DNA of 64,000 nt from Hymenobacter guriensis. GTDB lineage: Bacteria; Bacteroidota; Bacteroidia; Cytophagales; Hymenobacteraceae. The notes under the pieces were generated by a model. It was not told the origin of the DNA, searched no databases, and worked only from the letters and a program-made list of their open reading frames with translations. The position numbers were made by a program, and so were the translations under genes. The DNA lies in the NCBI RefSeq assembly GCF_015773195.1, contig NZ_JADWYK010000002.1, positions 515,145 to 579,144 of the forward strand. Direction: 5' to 3'. This document shows positions 1 to 10,098 of the stretch, piece by piece; the stretch's first letter is position 1, and every line of letters starts with the position of its first letter.

Positions 1-2
1 GT

Positions 3-320
3 GAAATTCGCCAGGCCATCGTGCAGGAAGACGTACGTGCCATCCAAAGCATCAAGGGGGTGGGGCCGAAAACGGCGCAGCGCGTGGTGCTGGAACTCAA
101 GGACAAGCTGCGCAAGGATGAGCTGCTGGCCAAGGCCGGTATTGACACCGTGCCGCTGGCCAAGGCACACAATACAAACCGCAGCGAAGCGTTAGCAGCC
201 CTGGTAACGCTGGGCTTTGCGCGGGCTGCCGCCGAGAAAACCCTCGACCAGATTCAGAACCGCCACGGCAACGACCTGAGCGTGGAAGAATTAATTAAAT
301 TTGCTCTTAAGTCCCATTAG
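3..320 (+). CDS. ruvA: Holliday junction branch migration protein RuvA, C-terminal part
   Basis: The gene is cut by the left window edge; about 105 C-terminal codons remain and the frame is open to base 3. RuvA binds Holliday junctions as a tetramer and loads the RuvB helicase. A helix-hairpin-helix signature (SIKGVGPKTAQRVVLELKDK) is visible, followed by a flexible linker and the small three-helix domain III that contacts RuvB (SEALAALVTLGF ... VEELIKFALK). RuvA is usually about 200 aa, so roughly half is missing. It lies 115 bp upstream of sprA in the same direction. As I recall, ruvA next to sprA also occurs in other Bacteroidota. Confidence 0.93.
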   Translation, partial: EIRQAIVQEDVRAIQSIKGVGPKTAQRVVLELKDKLRKDELLAKAGIDTVPLAKAHNTNRSEALAALVTLGFARAAAEKTLDQIQNRHGNDLSVEELIKFALKSH

Positions 321-396
321 CTGAGCGGCCGGCGGCAAGCCGTACGCCTTCTACCGGGAAGCAGACCGCCTGTGCCATCCATATCTTTACTCATCA

Positions 397-431
397 GCTT
401 GCGGCTTGTGGCTTGCGGCTTGACGCTTACC
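397..431 (+). repeat. Imperfect heptamer tandem array (GCTTNNN x5)
   Basis: Five consecutive 7-bp units all begin with GCTT (gcttgcg, gcttgtg, gcttgcg, gcttgac, gcttacc). The array sits directly upstream of the proposed sprA start. It is one of several 7- or 8-bp arrays in this window. Its function is unknown. Confidence 0.7.
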
Positions 432-435
432 CCGC

Positions 436-3400
436 TTGAATACCGGTAAGAAGACCTTCACTACTGTTTCTTTGGTCGTAGCGTCGTTGCTGGCGTGGTG
501 GTCGCAGTCGGGCGCTACGGGTAGCAGTGCGTTCCGGCTGCAGTGGGCATCCTGGCGTAGTACGGCCGGTCACTTGGCCTGGTTGCCCGACACGCCCCGC
601 ACCGCTCCCACCGACACCACCCGCTACCGGCCCAGCCGCCGCCCCAAAGTAGCACCCGAAGACCGCGCGGGCAACCGCCTGAGCTCCCAGCGCCGCGAAT
701 CGCCGCTGTTGCTGGATCTGCCGTCCAACGTGAACCTGAATGTGACCGTGGACGACAGTCTGCAGGGCGTGGACGTGTCGGAGCGCGTGGGGTCAGATAT
801 TGATTTCCGCGACCCTACCCGCATGTCGTTTGAGGAATACTCGCGCTGGCAGCAGGACCAGACGATCCGCAACTACTTCCGCAACCGGGCGGCCGGGGGC
901 GTGGCGGGGGAGGCCGGCTCACCGGCCGTGGCCCAGCGCCTGATTCCGAAGATTTACCTGGGGCCGGCTGCCAACCGCATTTTCGGGGGCAACTACGTGG
1001 ATATCCGGCCCAACGGCTCGGTGACGGTGCGGGCCGGGGCTAAGTTCAACCGCAACCGCAACCCCACGCTCACCCTGCGCCAGCAGAAAACCGGCGACTT
1101 CAACTTCGAGCAGAACATGAACCTGAACCTCACCGGCCAGATCGGGGAGAAGATGCGGGTGACGCTCAACTACGACACGAAGGCTGCCTTCGACTTTGAA
1201 AACAACATGAAGCTCGATTTCACGGGCTTCGATACCGATATTATCCGCAAAGTAGAGCTGGGCAACGTGAGTTTACCGCTCAACAACTCCCTTATTCAGG
1301 GCGGGCAAAACCTGTTTGGGGCCAAAACCCAGCTGCAGTTCGGCAAGCTCTCCGTCACGGCCGTGGCCTCCACCCTGCGCGGCCAGTCCGACGAGGTGCG
1401 CATTTCCAACGGCGGCCAGAGCCGGCCCTTCGAAATCAAAGCCAGTCAGTACGAAAAGGACCGGCACTTCTTTCTGTCGCAGTTTTTCCGCGACCGGTAC
1501 GACACCTCCCTGCGCAACCTGCCCACGGTGCAGTCGGGCATCCAGATCCGCTACCTGGAGGTGTACGTGACCAACGACAACCGCACCACCGAGAACCTGC
1601 GCAACGTGGTAGCTCTGATGGACCTGGCCGAGCCCCGCGTCGTATTCCGCCGCGACCAGTTCCCCCCCACTGGCACCACGCGCACCCCGGCCGATAACGC
1701 AGCCAATCAGGAATACGAGTTGGTGAAAGGCAGCCGCGAAAACCTCGGGGTTGATGCGGCGCTGGCGGGCCGGGGCCTGGTAAAGAACGTGGACTTTGAG
1801 CACGTGCGGGCCCGCAAGCTCGACCCGCGCGAGTACACCTTCAACGAGCAGCTGGGCTACCTCTCACTGAACACCCAGCTGCTGCCCGAGCAGGTGCTGG
1901 GCGTTTCCTACGAGTACACCTACAATGGCAAGTCGTACCGGGTAGGCGAAACGGCCGGGTCCTACTCCGCCGGTGTTCAGGAGGACCAGGTGATTTTCCT
2001 GAAGATGCTGAAGAGTACCAACCCGGCTCTGCAGTACCCCACCTGGGATTTGATGATGAAAAACATCTACTCCCTGAACGCCACCCAGCTCAACCGTGAC
2101 CAGTTCCGCCTCGACATCATCTACAAAGACGACGCGACGGGCGTGGACTTGCTTTCCCTGAAGGAAGGGCAGCAGACCGCCAACGTGCCGCTGGTGCAGG
2201 TGTTCAACCTCGACAACGCCAACGCCAACAACGACCGGCCCTCCGACGGCAACTTCGACTTTCTGCCGGGCATCACCATCGATCCGGAGCAGGGTCGTAT
2301 CATCTTCCCACAGGTGGAGCCGTTTGGCCGCTATCTGAAATCGAGGTTCGATACCGTGGCCGAGCGTGACCTGGTAGACAAGTACGTGTACCAAGAGCTC
2401 TACGACCAAGTGCAGAGCGACGCGCAGCAGCGTCAGGAAAAGGACAAGTTCTTCCTCACGGGCCGCTACCAGGCCACGTCGTCCGATGAAATCAATCTGC
2501 CTGGCATTCGGGTGGCCGAGGGGTCGGTAAGGGTGTACGCCGGCAGTACGCTGCTCACCGAGGGCACCGATTACCAGGTATTCTACGACCAGGCCAAGGT
2601 AAAAGTGCTGAACCCGGCTTACCTGAACGCGGCCAACGAGCTGCGCGTGACCTTTGAGAAGGACGCCCTGGTGCAGGTTCAGCCGCGCAGCCTGCTGGGT
2701 GCCCGCTTCGACTACCGCCTCAACGACGACATCAACTTTGGCGCTACGGTGCTGCACTTGCTGGAAAACCAGGCTCCCGGCATCAACCGCGTGAACATTG
2801 GCGACGAACCCGGCAATAACACCATCTACGGCCTCGACGTGAACCTGCGCCGCGAGTCCCGCGCCCTTACGCGCTACCTCGACATGCTGCCGCTGATTTC
2901 GACCAAGGCCCCGTCGACGGTGGCGTTCAGCGGGGAGTTTGCCAAGCTGGTGCCCGGCAAAACCCAACTGGGCCGGGGCGAAAACGGCGTATCCTACATC
3001 GACGACTTTGAAGCAGCCCGCACGCCCTACACGCTCACGGGCGGCGTCAGCTCGCTTACGGCTTGGCGGATGGCAGCCACGCCACTGCCTATACTGGGCA
3101 ATAGCAGCACCATCGACTTGGCCGCCAACTACCGCCGCGCCAAGCTGGCCTGGTACACCGTGGATCAGAGCTACTACAACAACGGCTCCAGCCGGCCCAA
3201 CAACATTACGGCCGACGACCTGCTGAACCATTACACCCGCGGCGTGCAGCGCAAGGAAATTTTCCCGAACCGCGACGTGGGCACCGTGGGCAACGGCTAC
3301 GAATACCCCCTGGACCTGGCGTACTTCCCTACGGAGCGTGGTCCTTACAACTACAACCCGCAAACCAGCCCCGACGGCCGTACCCTGCCCGCCGGCACCG

Positions 3401-6400
3401 CCCCGGGCAACTTTGCAGGCATCAGTCGGGAAATCACCTTCGATACCGACTTCGACAACGCCAACATCGAGTACCTGGAGTTCTGGCTGATGGACCCGTT
3501 CCTGAAAGGCAAGAACGGCCAGGTGAACGACTCCCAGAACCAGCCCACCGAAAACACCACCGGCGGCGAGCTGTACCTGAATCTGGGTACCATTTCGGAA
3601 GATGCCCTGAAAGACGGCCGCTACGCGTTTGAGAACGGCCTTTCCGACGACCCCAGTGACCCGGACAAGGATACCGATAGAACCAAGTACGGCCGCGTCA
3701 GCCGCCAGCAGTTCCTGACCGATGCCTTCTCGACGGCCAACGGCGGCCGCGACCGGCAGGACGTGGGACTCGACGGCCTGAACGATGACGAAGAAAAAGC
3801 CGAATTCGGCACCGGCACCCTGGCCAGCGCCGAAGACCCCTCGGCCGACAACTTCCGCCACCACCTGAGCGACTACTACAACTCCGATGGGCGCGACGTG
3901 AAGATCCTGGGCCGCTACAAGGAGTACAATGGTCTGCAGGGCAACTCGGCCGAGAACAGCCAGCAAAGCTCCACCCCCTTGCCCGACAAGGAAGACCTGA
4001 ACCGCGACAACATTATTCAGGACACAGAGCGGTACTACGAGTACAAGATTACGCTGCGCCCCGGCGGACTGGAAGTAGGCCAGAACTTTATCGTGGATAA
4101 GGTAAGCAACCGCATCAACAACGACGTGGTGACGTGGTACCAGTTCCGCATTCCGGTGCGCCAGCCCACGGCCGTGCGCGGCACCACCGACGGGCTGCCC
4201 TTCGGCTTCAAGAGCATCCGGTTTATGCGCCTGTACCTCACCCAGTGGCAGCAGCCTACGGTGCTGCGCTTCGTGCAGATGCAGTTTGTGGCCAACCAGT
4301 GGCGCCGCTACCTGGGCACTGTGGCCGAGCCCGGCCGGCCCAACGTGAACACCGACACCGACGCTGACCTGTTCACCATTTCGACGGTGAGCGTGGAGGA
4401 AAACGGCATTTCCGGCACCGGCGGCAGCGACGCTATTCCCTACGTGGTGCCGCCCGGCATCAAGCGCGACCAGGAATACGGCTCCAGCACCGTAAACCGC
4501 CAGCAGAACGAGCAGAGCCTGCGCCTGTGCGTAGAAGGGCTGCGTGAAGGCTACGGCAAGGCGGCCTACAAAAACGTGAGCACCAACATGCTCCGCTACA
4601 AGCGCCTGCGCATGTTCCTGCACGCCGAAAGCGAAACCGGCACCCGCGACGATCAGGTGCGCGGCTTCATCCGCATTGGCACCGACTACACCCAGAACTA
4701 CTACGAGTACTCGCTCCCACTGAAGATAACCGCCCCCGGCAGCACCTCGGAAAACCAGATCTGGAACCCCCAGAACATTGTGGATGTGGCGTTCCAGGAT
4801 TTTATCGATGCCAAGGTAGAGCGCAACAAAAGCGGGCAGGGTCTGCAAACGCCTTACGTGAAGCAGCTGGCCGACGGCCGCACCATTACGGTGGTAGGCA
4901 ACCCCGACTTTTCGGCGGTGCAGGGCGTCATGATTGGCATCTTCAATCCCACCGATAACGGCAACGACCAGTCGGTGTGCATCTGGGCTGATGAGCTGCG
5001 CGTGTTTGACTTCGACCGCACCTCCGGCTGGGCCGCTACGGCCCGCTTCAATACCCAGTTGGCCGACCTGGCCAATATCACGGCTACCGGCTCCTTTACG
5101 TCTATCGGCTTCGGGGGCTTGCAGGACCGCGTGCAGCAACGCTCCCTCGACGACGTGGTACGCGGCGACCTGAACGCCACCGTAGCCGTGGATAAGCTGC
5201 TGCCCGAAAAGCTGGGGCTGCGCATTCCGGTGCTGGTGCAGGCCGGCCACGAGTCCCGCTCGCCGCTGTACGACCCGCTCGACCCCGACGTGAAGCTGGA
5301 ACAGTCGCTGCAGAAGTTTGAGTCGAACGAAGAGCGCGCCAACTACCGCAAGGAAGTTATCGACCAGACCAGCAGCCGCAGCATCAGTGTGCTGAACATG
5401 CGGAAGGAGCGCACCAACCCCGAGAAAAAGGTACGCCCCTACGACATCGAGAACTTTGCCCTGAGCTACTCTCTCACCGAGCAGCTGCACACCGATATCC
5501 AGACCGACAAGGACTTCACCCGCACTTACAACGGGGCGCTGGCGTACACTTATCAGACCACGCCCAAGAACTACACCCCGCTGGCCAACCTGAAGGCCCT
5601 GGACTCGCCCTATCTCAAGTTTTTCAAGGAAATCAACTTCACGCCGCTGCCTAGCCGCTTTGCCTTCCGCGCCGACCTCGACCGGCGCTACAACGAGCGG
5701 TTTCTGCAACGGACGCTGGAGCCCGGCCAGGTGCCCACGCCGGTGGCGCAGGGCGTTTTCCAGAAAAGCTTCTTCTTCAACCGCATCTATGATTTGAAGT
5801 GGGACCTGACCAAGAGCCTGGCCTTCGACTACACGGCCACCAACCGCGGCGTAATTGACGAAGGGCCCGGTGCCACGCTCGGCAACTCGCCCGAAGCAGA
5901 GAGCAACCGGGCGCTGATCCGCGAAAACATTAAGCGCGGGGGCCGCACTACCAACTTCAATCAGGTAGTGGCTCTCACTTACCGTCTGCCGCTGGATAAA
6001 TTCCCGCTCACCGACTGGATTTCGGCCGATGCGCGCTACGCGGCCACCTACACCTGGCAGGCCGCTTCTACGGCCTTGGTTGACCCATTGGACAGCCTCA
6101 GAACCCTGAACCTGGGTAACACGGTGCAGAATAACAGTGAGCTAAGCGCCAACGGCAAGATTGACTTGGTGAAGCTTTACAATAAGGTTCGGTTTCTCAA
6201 CATCATCAACAACGCCCCGCCACCTGCCCGCCCCGCCAAGCCTGATGCCAAAACGCCGGGCCGCGGTGGCAGCCCCACGGCACCCGTTGCCCCAGCCGAT
6301 ACCACCGCCAAGAAGCCCGAGCTGCGCCTGGTGAAAGCCGTACTCCGCTCCCTGATGACGGCCCGCAGCCTCAATTTTACTTACACCCGCAGCGCGGGCA

Positions 6401-7737
6401 CGCTGCTGCCGGGCTACCTACCCCGCACCAAGTTCTTTGGGCTTGATGGGGATTTCAGTGCCCCTGGGGTGCCGTTCATTCTGGGTAAGCAGTACGAGTT
6501 GGACGACCTATATGAGCGAGCCAGCTCACGGGGCTGGTATACCCCGCAAAGCCAGTATCTGAATACGCCGCTCAGCAACCTCGAAACCACCGACCTGAAT
6601 TTGCGCACCAGCCTAGAGCCCATCCGCGACTTCAATATTCAGCTAGATGCGCGCCGCCAGACGGTGCGCAACAATGAGAGTTTCTACCGATTAGCCATTG
6701 ACGAAAACACCCAGCTACCAACCGGGGGGCTGGCCGCACGGCTGCCACTGGAAACCGGCTCCTTTTCTACTTCCTTTATCTCCATAGGCACCCTCTTTGG
6801 CGACCTGAGCAAGGAAAGCACGGTTTCCAAAGCTTTCAACCAATTCATAGAAAACCGGAGCTTTGTGCGCGACCGGCTGGTGGCCGCCACCGACGCCACC
6901 AACCCCAAGTACAGCTACAACTCCCAGGACGTACTGATTCCGGCTTTCCTGGATGCGTACCGCGGCCGCTCCTCCCAAGGCTACAAGGCTAAAGCATTCG
7001 ACCCCTTCTCCGTGCTGCCAGTACCGAACTGGACCGTCAACTACAATGGGTTGGGCGAGCTACCCTTCGTGCAACGGTTTTTCCGCTCGGTTTCGCTCAC
7101 GCACGCCTACTCATCGGTGTACAACGTGAGCAGCTTCAACAGTTCGTCGCTCTACCCCAGCAAGCCCGAGGAATTCCCCACCGTGGTGCAGGACGGACTG
7201 TACGTGCCCTACTATACGCTGGGTCAGGTAAGCATTATCGAGCGACTGTCGCCGCTGATCGGGCTGAACTTTCAGACGCTGGAAAAAGTGACGGGCCGCG
7301 CAGAGTACCGCACCGACCGCCAGATTTCCCTGAATATTTCGTCGGGTGCCCAGGTTACGGAAGTGCACACGCAGGAAATGGTGTTTGGCTTTGGCTACGT
7401 AACCAACCAGCTGAAGCTGCCCTTCCGCATCGGGGGTGAGCAGCGCATCCTGCGCAATGAGCTCACGGTGCGGCTCGATCTATCCATCCGCGACAATACG
7501 ACCACGCAACGCACCATTGTAGCCGACAGCACCAACTTGTTGGGCAACCCGCGTGGGCTGGTCGTGAATGGCAACCGCCAGGTGCAGCTACGCCCTACCA
7601 TCGACTATGTGCTTAACCAGCGCCTGAACCTGCAGTTTTACTTCACCCGCGTGATTTCGGAGCCGCGCGGTACGGCTGGCTACCGCAACTCGGCCACCGA
7701 GGGAGGTGTGCAGCTACGCTATAGCCTCTCGCAGTAA
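436..7737 (+). CDS. sprA: SprA, giant outer-membrane translocon of the type IX secretion system
   Basis: This 2433-aa protein matches the size of SprA/Sov (about 2400 aa in Flavobacterium johnsoniae), the very large beta-barrel through which T9SS cargo crosses the outer membrane. An N-terminal hydrophobic segment (SLVVASLLAWW) reads as a signal peptide. Long stretches of alternating beta-strand pattern and aromatic/Asn-rich repeats cover the rest, and the chain ends in a strand-like tail (VQLRYSLSQ). The start is a TTG codon, because no ATG gives a better signal peptide, so the first residues are uncertain. Two T9SS cargo proteins occur in the window (14909 and 21264). The gene is closed by a strong hairpin terminator. 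A long antisense open frame here is a codon-usage shadow. Confidence 0.95.
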   Translation: MNTGKKTFTTVSLVVASLLAWWSQSGATGSSAFRLQWASWRSTAGHLAWLPDTPRTAPTDTTRYRPSRRPKVAPEDRAGNRLSSQRRESPLLLDLPSNVNLNVTVDDSLQGVDVSERVGSDIDFRDPTRMSFEEYSRWQQDQTIRNYFRNRAAGGVAGEAGSPAVAQRLIPKIYLGPAANRIFGGNYVDIRPNGSVTVRAGAKFNRNRNPTLTLRQQKTGDFNFEQNMNLNLTGQIGEKMRVTLNYDTKAAFDFENNMKLDFTGFDTDIIRKVELGNVSLPLNNSLIQGGQNLFGAKTQLQFGKLSVTAVASTLRGQSDEVRISNGGQSRPFEIKASQYEKDRHFFLSQFFRDRYDTSLRNLPTVQSGIQIRYLEVYVTNDNRTTENLRNVVALMDLAEPRVVFRRDQFPPTGTTRTPADNAANQEYELVKGSRENLGVDAALAGRGLVKNVDFEHVRARKLDPREYTFNEQLGYLSLNTQLLPEQVLGVSYEYTYNGKSYRVGETAGSYSAGVQEDQVIFLKMLKSTNPALQYPTWDLMMKNIYSLNATQLNRDQFRLDIIYKDDATGVDLLSLKEGQQTANVPLVQVFNLDNANANNDRPSDGNFDFLPGITIDPEQGRIIFPQVEPFGRYLKSRFDTVAERDLVDKYVYQELYDQVQSDAQQRQEKDKFFLTGRYQATSSDEINLPGIRVAEGSVRVYAGSTLLTEGTDYQVFYDQAKVKVLNPAYLNAANELRVTFEKDALVQVQPRSLLGARFDYRLNDDINFGATVLHLLENQAPGINRVNIGDEPGNNTIYGLDVNLRRESRALTRYLDMLPLISTKAPSTVAFSGEFAKLVPGKTQLGRGENGVSYIDDFEAARTPYTLTGGVSSLTAWRMAATPLPILGNSSTIDLAANYRRAKLAWYTVDQSYYNNGSSRPNNITADDLLNHYTRGVQRKEIFPNRDVGTVGNGYEYPLDLAYFPTERGPYNYNPQTSPDGRTLPAGTAPGNFAGISREITFDTDFDNANIEYLEFWLMDPFLKGKNGQVNDSQNQPTENTTGGELYLNLGTISEDALKDGRYAFENGLSDDPSDPDKDTDRTKYGRVSRQQFLTDAFSTANGGRDRQDVGLDGLNDDEEKAEFGTGTLASAEDPSADNFRHHLSDYYNSDGRDVKILGRYKEYNGLQGNSAENSQQSSTPLPDKEDLNRDNIIQDTERYYEYKITLRPGGLEVGQNFIVDKVSNRINNDVVTWYQFRIPVRQPTAVRGTTDGLPFGFKSIRFMRLYLTQWQQPTVLRFVQMQFVANQWRRYLGTVAEPGRPNVNTDTDADLFTISTVSVEENGISGTGGSDAIPYVVPPGIKRDQEYGSSTVNRQQNEQSLRLCVEGLREGYGKAAYKNVSTNMLRYKRLRMFLHAESETGTRDDQVRGFIRIGTDYTQNYYEYSLPLKITAPGSTSENQIWNPQNIVDVAFQDFIDAKVERNKSGQGLQTPYVKQLADGRTITVVGNPDFSAVQGVMIGIFNPTDNGNDQSVCIWADELRVFDFDRTSGWAATARFNTQLADLANITATGSFTSIGFGGLQDRVQQRSLDDVVRGDLNATVAVDKLLPEKLGLRIPVLVQAGHESRSPLYDPLDPDVKLEQSLQKFESNEERANYRKEVIDQTSSRSISVLNMRKERTNPEKKVRPYDIENFALSYSLTEQLHTDIQTDKDFTRTYNGALAYTYQTTPKNYTPLANLKALDSPYLKFFKEINFTPLPSRFAFRADLDRRYNERFLQRTLEPGQVPTPVAQGVFQKSFFFNRIYDLKWDLTKSLAFDYTATNRGVIDEGPGATLGNSPEAESNRALIRENIKRGGRTTNFNQVVALTYRLPLDKFPLTDWISADARYAATYTWQAASTALVDPLDSLRTLNLGNTVQNNSELSANGKIDLVKLYNKVRFLNIINNAPPPARPAKPDAKTPGRGGSPTAPVAPADTTAKKPELRLVKAVLRSLMTARSLNFTYTRSAGTLLPGYLPRTKFFGLDGDFSAPGVPFILGKQYELDDLYERASSRGWYTPQSQYLNTPLSNLETTDLNLRTSLEPIRDFNIQLDARRQTVRNNESFYRLAIDENTQLPTGGLAARLPLETGSFSTSFISIGTLFGDLSKESTVSKAFNQFIENRSFVRDRLVAATDATNPKYSYNSQDVLIPAFLDAYRGRSSQGYKAKAFDPFSVLPVPNWTVNYNGLGELPFVQRFFRSVSLTHAYSSVYNVSSFNSSSLYPSKPEEFPTVVQDGLYVPYYTLGQVSIIERLSPLIGLNFQTLEKVTGRAEYRTDRQISLNISSGAQVTEVHTQEMVFGFGYVTNQLKLPFRIGGEQRILRNELTVRLDLSIRDNTTTQRTIVADSTNLLGNPRGLVVNGNRQVQLRPTIDYVLNQRLNLQFYFTRVISEPRGTAGYRNSATEGGVQLRYSLSQ

Positions 7738-7755
7738 GCAATAGTAGCACTGAGC

Positions 7756-7795
7756 AAAAAAACGCCTTTCATCTGCCGGGATGAAAGGCGTTTTT
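7756..7795 (+). terminator. Rho-independent terminator after sprA
   Basis: A 12-bp stem (AACGCCTTTCAT with its complement) closes a short loop and is followed by TTTTT. An A-run precedes it, so it could also work on the other strand. It starts 19 bp after the sprA stop. Confidence 0.9.
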
Positions 7796-7843
7796 CGTAG
7801 TGCTTTGTGTACTTTGACGGTAGCCAATCCAGGATTTAACCCG

Positions 7844-7851
7844 TACTTTTG
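7844..7851 (+). promoter_or_regulatory. -7 promoter element of gcvH
   Basis: TACTTTTG matches the Bacteroidota -7 consensus TAnnTTTG and lies 50 bp upstream of the gcvH ATG. A TTTG is present further upstream but at a longer spacing than usual, so the -33 element is not clear. Confidence 0.6.
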
Positions 7852-7901
7852 AGCGCGGCCTCCGGTCGTTGTGTCAGAACCCTTACTTCAATTCCCCTTC
7901 T

Positions 7902-8282
7902 ATGAATTTGCCGGCCACCCTCCAGTATACCAAAGAACACGAGTGGGTTCGTGTTGAAGGCGACGTTGCCTACGTAGGCATCACCGACCACGCCCAGCGC
8001 GAGCTTGGCGACATCGTGTACGTTGACATCGACACGCTTGACAAGGAAGTTGCCCAGAACGACGTATTCGGTACGGTTGAGGCGGTTAAGACGGTTTCGG
8101 ACCTATTCAGCCCCATTTCCGGCACTGTACTCGAAATCAATGATAAGCTCGACAGCAGCCCCGAGTTGGTGAACTCCGACCCTTACGGTGACGGCTGGAT
8201 GGTGAAAATTTCGATCAGCAACCCCGCCGAGCTGGAAGCCTTGCTCTCGGCCGAAGCTTACGGTGAGCTGGTAGGCGCCTAG
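7902..8282 (+). CDS. gcvH: Glycine cleavage system H protein
   Basis: GcvH is the small lipoylated carrier that shuttles the aminomethyl group between the P, T and L proteins of the glycine cleavage system in the cytoplasm. The 126-aa product has the canonical N-terminus (YTKEHEWV) and the lipoylation motif [12 protein letters not shown] with the modified lysine at K63. The ATG at 7902 is chosen over the in-frame TTG at 7869, because homologues begin just before the TKEHEW motif. It is followed 9 bp later by a VanZ-like gene. Its partner gcvP is 22 kb away, and lipA, needed for its modification, is at 34.6 kb. Confidence 0.97.
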   Translation: MNLPATLQYTKEHEWVRVEGDVAYVGITDHAQRELGDIVYVDIDTLDKEVAQNDVFGTVEAVKTVSDLFSPISGTVLEINDKLDSSPELVNSDPYGDGWMVKISISNPAELEALLSAEAYGELVGA

Positions 8283-8291
8283 TTTTTCCGA

Positions 8292-8696
8292 ATGCCGCTG
8301 GTTCCGCCCACGCCACGCCGCCGCGCCTACGTTGCGCTGCCCGTAGCGTGGGCGGTTGTCATTCTGCTGCTCACGCTCACGCCCGCCGACCGGATGCCGC
8401 CGCAGCCCCGATGGGAGCTGCTGTCGTTTGATACGGCTGCTCATGCCGCTGTTTTCTGGCTGTTGGCCGTGCTCAGCTATTTCTCCGCCCGGCGGCAGCA
8501 ACGGTGGCCCTGGCTCCGTCAGCATGCATTCAGTGTACTATTACTGGCAGGCGTAGCCTTTGGGTTCCTTATTGAAGTGCTGCAAACCACTATGCATGTT
8601 GGCCGCTACGGCGAATGGACCGACGGCCTCTCCGACGCCATCGGCATGAGCATTGGCCTGCTGATGATCAGCGCTGCTATGCGACGCCTTAATTAA
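8292..8696 (+). CDS. VanZ-like family membrane protein
   Basis: This 134-aa protein has four predicted membrane helices, in the layout of the VanZ-like family. The family takes its name from VanZ, which confers low-level teicoplanin resistance. The first helix is followed by the typical TPADRMP turn, and further on come the family-like segments FDTAAHAAVFWLLA and GVAFGFLIEVLQ...GRYGEWTDGLSDAIG. It begins 9 bp after gcvH and ends 8 bp before the M28 peptidase gene, so it is probably cotranscribed with both. Most family members have no defined role, so antibiotic resistance should not be assumed. Confidence 0.88.
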   Translation: MPLVPPTPRRRAYVALPVAWAVVILLLTLTPADRMPPQPRWELLSFDTAAHAAVFWLLAVLSYFSARRQQRWPWLRQHAFSVLLLAGVAFGFLIEVLQTTMHVGRYGEWTDGLSDAIGMSIGLLMISAAMRRLN

Positions 8697-8704
8697 CTGG
8701 TTCG

Positions 8705-10012
8705 ATGCATAGCGCCAACAGGCCTGGGATTATTCATTGCTCTACGGCGGTACTCGGCGCCCTCGTAACCCTGCTGGCGGCCCAACCTGCCCCGGCGCAG
8801 GATATGGCCCGCGTACGGCGTACGATATCGGTGCTTACGAGCCCGAAGCTACACGGGCGCGGCTACACCCATCACGGCGACCAGCGGGCGGCGGCATACA
8901 TAGCTAAACGGTTTCACCAGTTGGGTCTTCAAGCCTGGCAGCCCGATTACCGGCAGCCATTCCCCCTCACCGTCAACACGTTTTCGGAGGGGTTGAAAGT
9001 GTTCGTCGGGCGGCAAACTTTGCAGCCTGGCATCGACTTCATTCCGCACCCTACCTCTGGCTCCTTTCAGGGCAAGCTGGCGGTTGTGTATTTCGATACG
9101 CTCGCCTTCACCCAGCCCGCTATCCGAAACCAGTTTCTGCAGCAGGACCTGCGGCAAAAAGCCTTGGTATACGAGCAGCAGATTGAGGCGCGCCTACAGC
9201 AGATGCCGGAGCTTAAAGCAAAGCTGGCCGAAGCCCGCGCCAGTATTGTGCTGACCACTGCCAAGCTTACCGCGTCGGTAGCCGACACCCAAGCACCACA
9301 CGTGCGGCTGCTGGTGCGGGCTCAGGCCTGGCCGGCACAGGCGCAACACGTGCGGCTCGACGTTACAGCCCATTTGCAACAAGCTTACCAGACGCAGAAT
9401 GTGCTGGGTTATGTGCCGGGCACCGCCGTCCCCGACTCTTTTCTGGTAGTGACGGCGCATTACGACCACCTGGGTGAGTTGGGCCGCCGCACGTATTTCC
9501 CCGGGGCCAACGATAATGCCAGCGGGACTACCATGCTGCTAGAGCTTGCCGAGCACTTCGCTCAGCCGGCTAATCGGCTGCGCTACTCGGTGGCCTTCAT
9601 AGCCTTCAGCGGGGAAGAAGCCGGCCTGCTGGGTTCCCAATTCTTTGTGGCGAATCCTGCTATGCCTCTGGCTTCTATTCGCTTCCTGCTTAACTTGGAT
9701 TTAGTGGGCACGGGCGAGGAGGGCATCACGGTGGTAAACGGCAAGGTGCACTCCCAGGAATATCAGCTGTTACAGCAACTTAATACGTCGGACGTAGGTG
9801 TAGGCGCTATTGCAGCCCGGGGACGGGCCGCTAATTCCGACCACTACCCGTTTTCCGAACAAGGTGTACCGGCTTTTTTCTGGTATACCCGCGGCGGCAC
9901 GGCTGCTTACCATGATGTGCACGATAAGCCGAAACCTTTACCGCTGACTGCTTTTCCACGACTAGTTAACCTTGCCAGGCAATTTCTGCAGCGGCTCAGC
10001 CGGACTATATAA
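8705..10012 (+). CDS. Secreted M28-family metallopeptidase
   Basis: The 435-aa product has an N-terminal signal peptide ending near PAPAQ (about residue 32) and a C-terminal aminopeptidase-type zinc domain of family M28. Visible metal-site motifs are AHYDHLG (H252), GANDNASG (D270), FSGEEAG (E304/E305) and the later SDHYPF and YHDVHD segments. This fits a two-zinc exopeptidase acting in the periplasm or outside the cell. The region between the signal and the catalytic domain (about 100-230) resembles the inserted domain seen in many Bacteroidota M28 proteins. The gene follows vanZ by 8 bp and ends at a convergent hairpin. Confidence 0.92.
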   Translation: MHSANRPGIIHCSTAVLGALVTLLAAQPAPAQDMARVRRTISVLTSPKLHGRGYTHHGDQRAAAYIAKRFHQLGLQAWQPDYRQPFPLTVNTFSEGLKVFVGRQTLQPGIDFIPHPTSGSFQGKLAVVYFDTLAFTQPAIRNQFLQQDLRQKALVYEQQIEARLQQMPELKAKLAEARASIVLTTAKLTASVADTQAPHVRLLVRAQAWPAQAQHVRLDVTAHLQQAYQTQNVLGYVPGTAVPDSFLVVTAHYDHLGELGRRTYFPGANDNASGTTMLLELAEHFAQPANRLRYSVAFIAFSGEEAGLLGSQFFVANPAMPLASIRFLLNLDLVGTGEEGITVVNGKVHSQEYQLLQQLNTSDVGVGAIAARGRAANSDHYPFSEQGVPAFFWYTRGGTAAYHDVHDKPKPLPLTAFPRLVNLARQFLQRLSRTI

Positions 10013-10016
10013 ACGT

Positions 10017-10064
10017 AGCAATTCCGGAACAAACCGATGAATATCGATCTGTTCCGGAATTGCT
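10017..10064. terminator. Long perfect hairpin between convergent genes
   Basis: A 15-bp perfect stem (AGCAATTCCGGAACA and its complement) encloses an 18-nt loop, 5 bp after the M28 stop. There is no strong T-tract. Its position between convergent genes suggests a bidirectional terminator. Confidence 0.7.
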
Positions 10065-10098
10065 GTATTCTGACGACCCAGGGGCGAAGAGCTAACGC

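Noticed and set aside
1864..5709. 1281-aa open frame on the minus strand inside sprA
   Set aside because: It is antisense to a strongly supported gene, has a low-complexity Val/Gly/His/Ala-rich translation, and arises from the GC-rich third-position bias.
8292..8696. Glycopeptide-resistance gene
   Set aside because: VanZ-like proteins are widespread in bacteria without van operons, and no other van genes are here.
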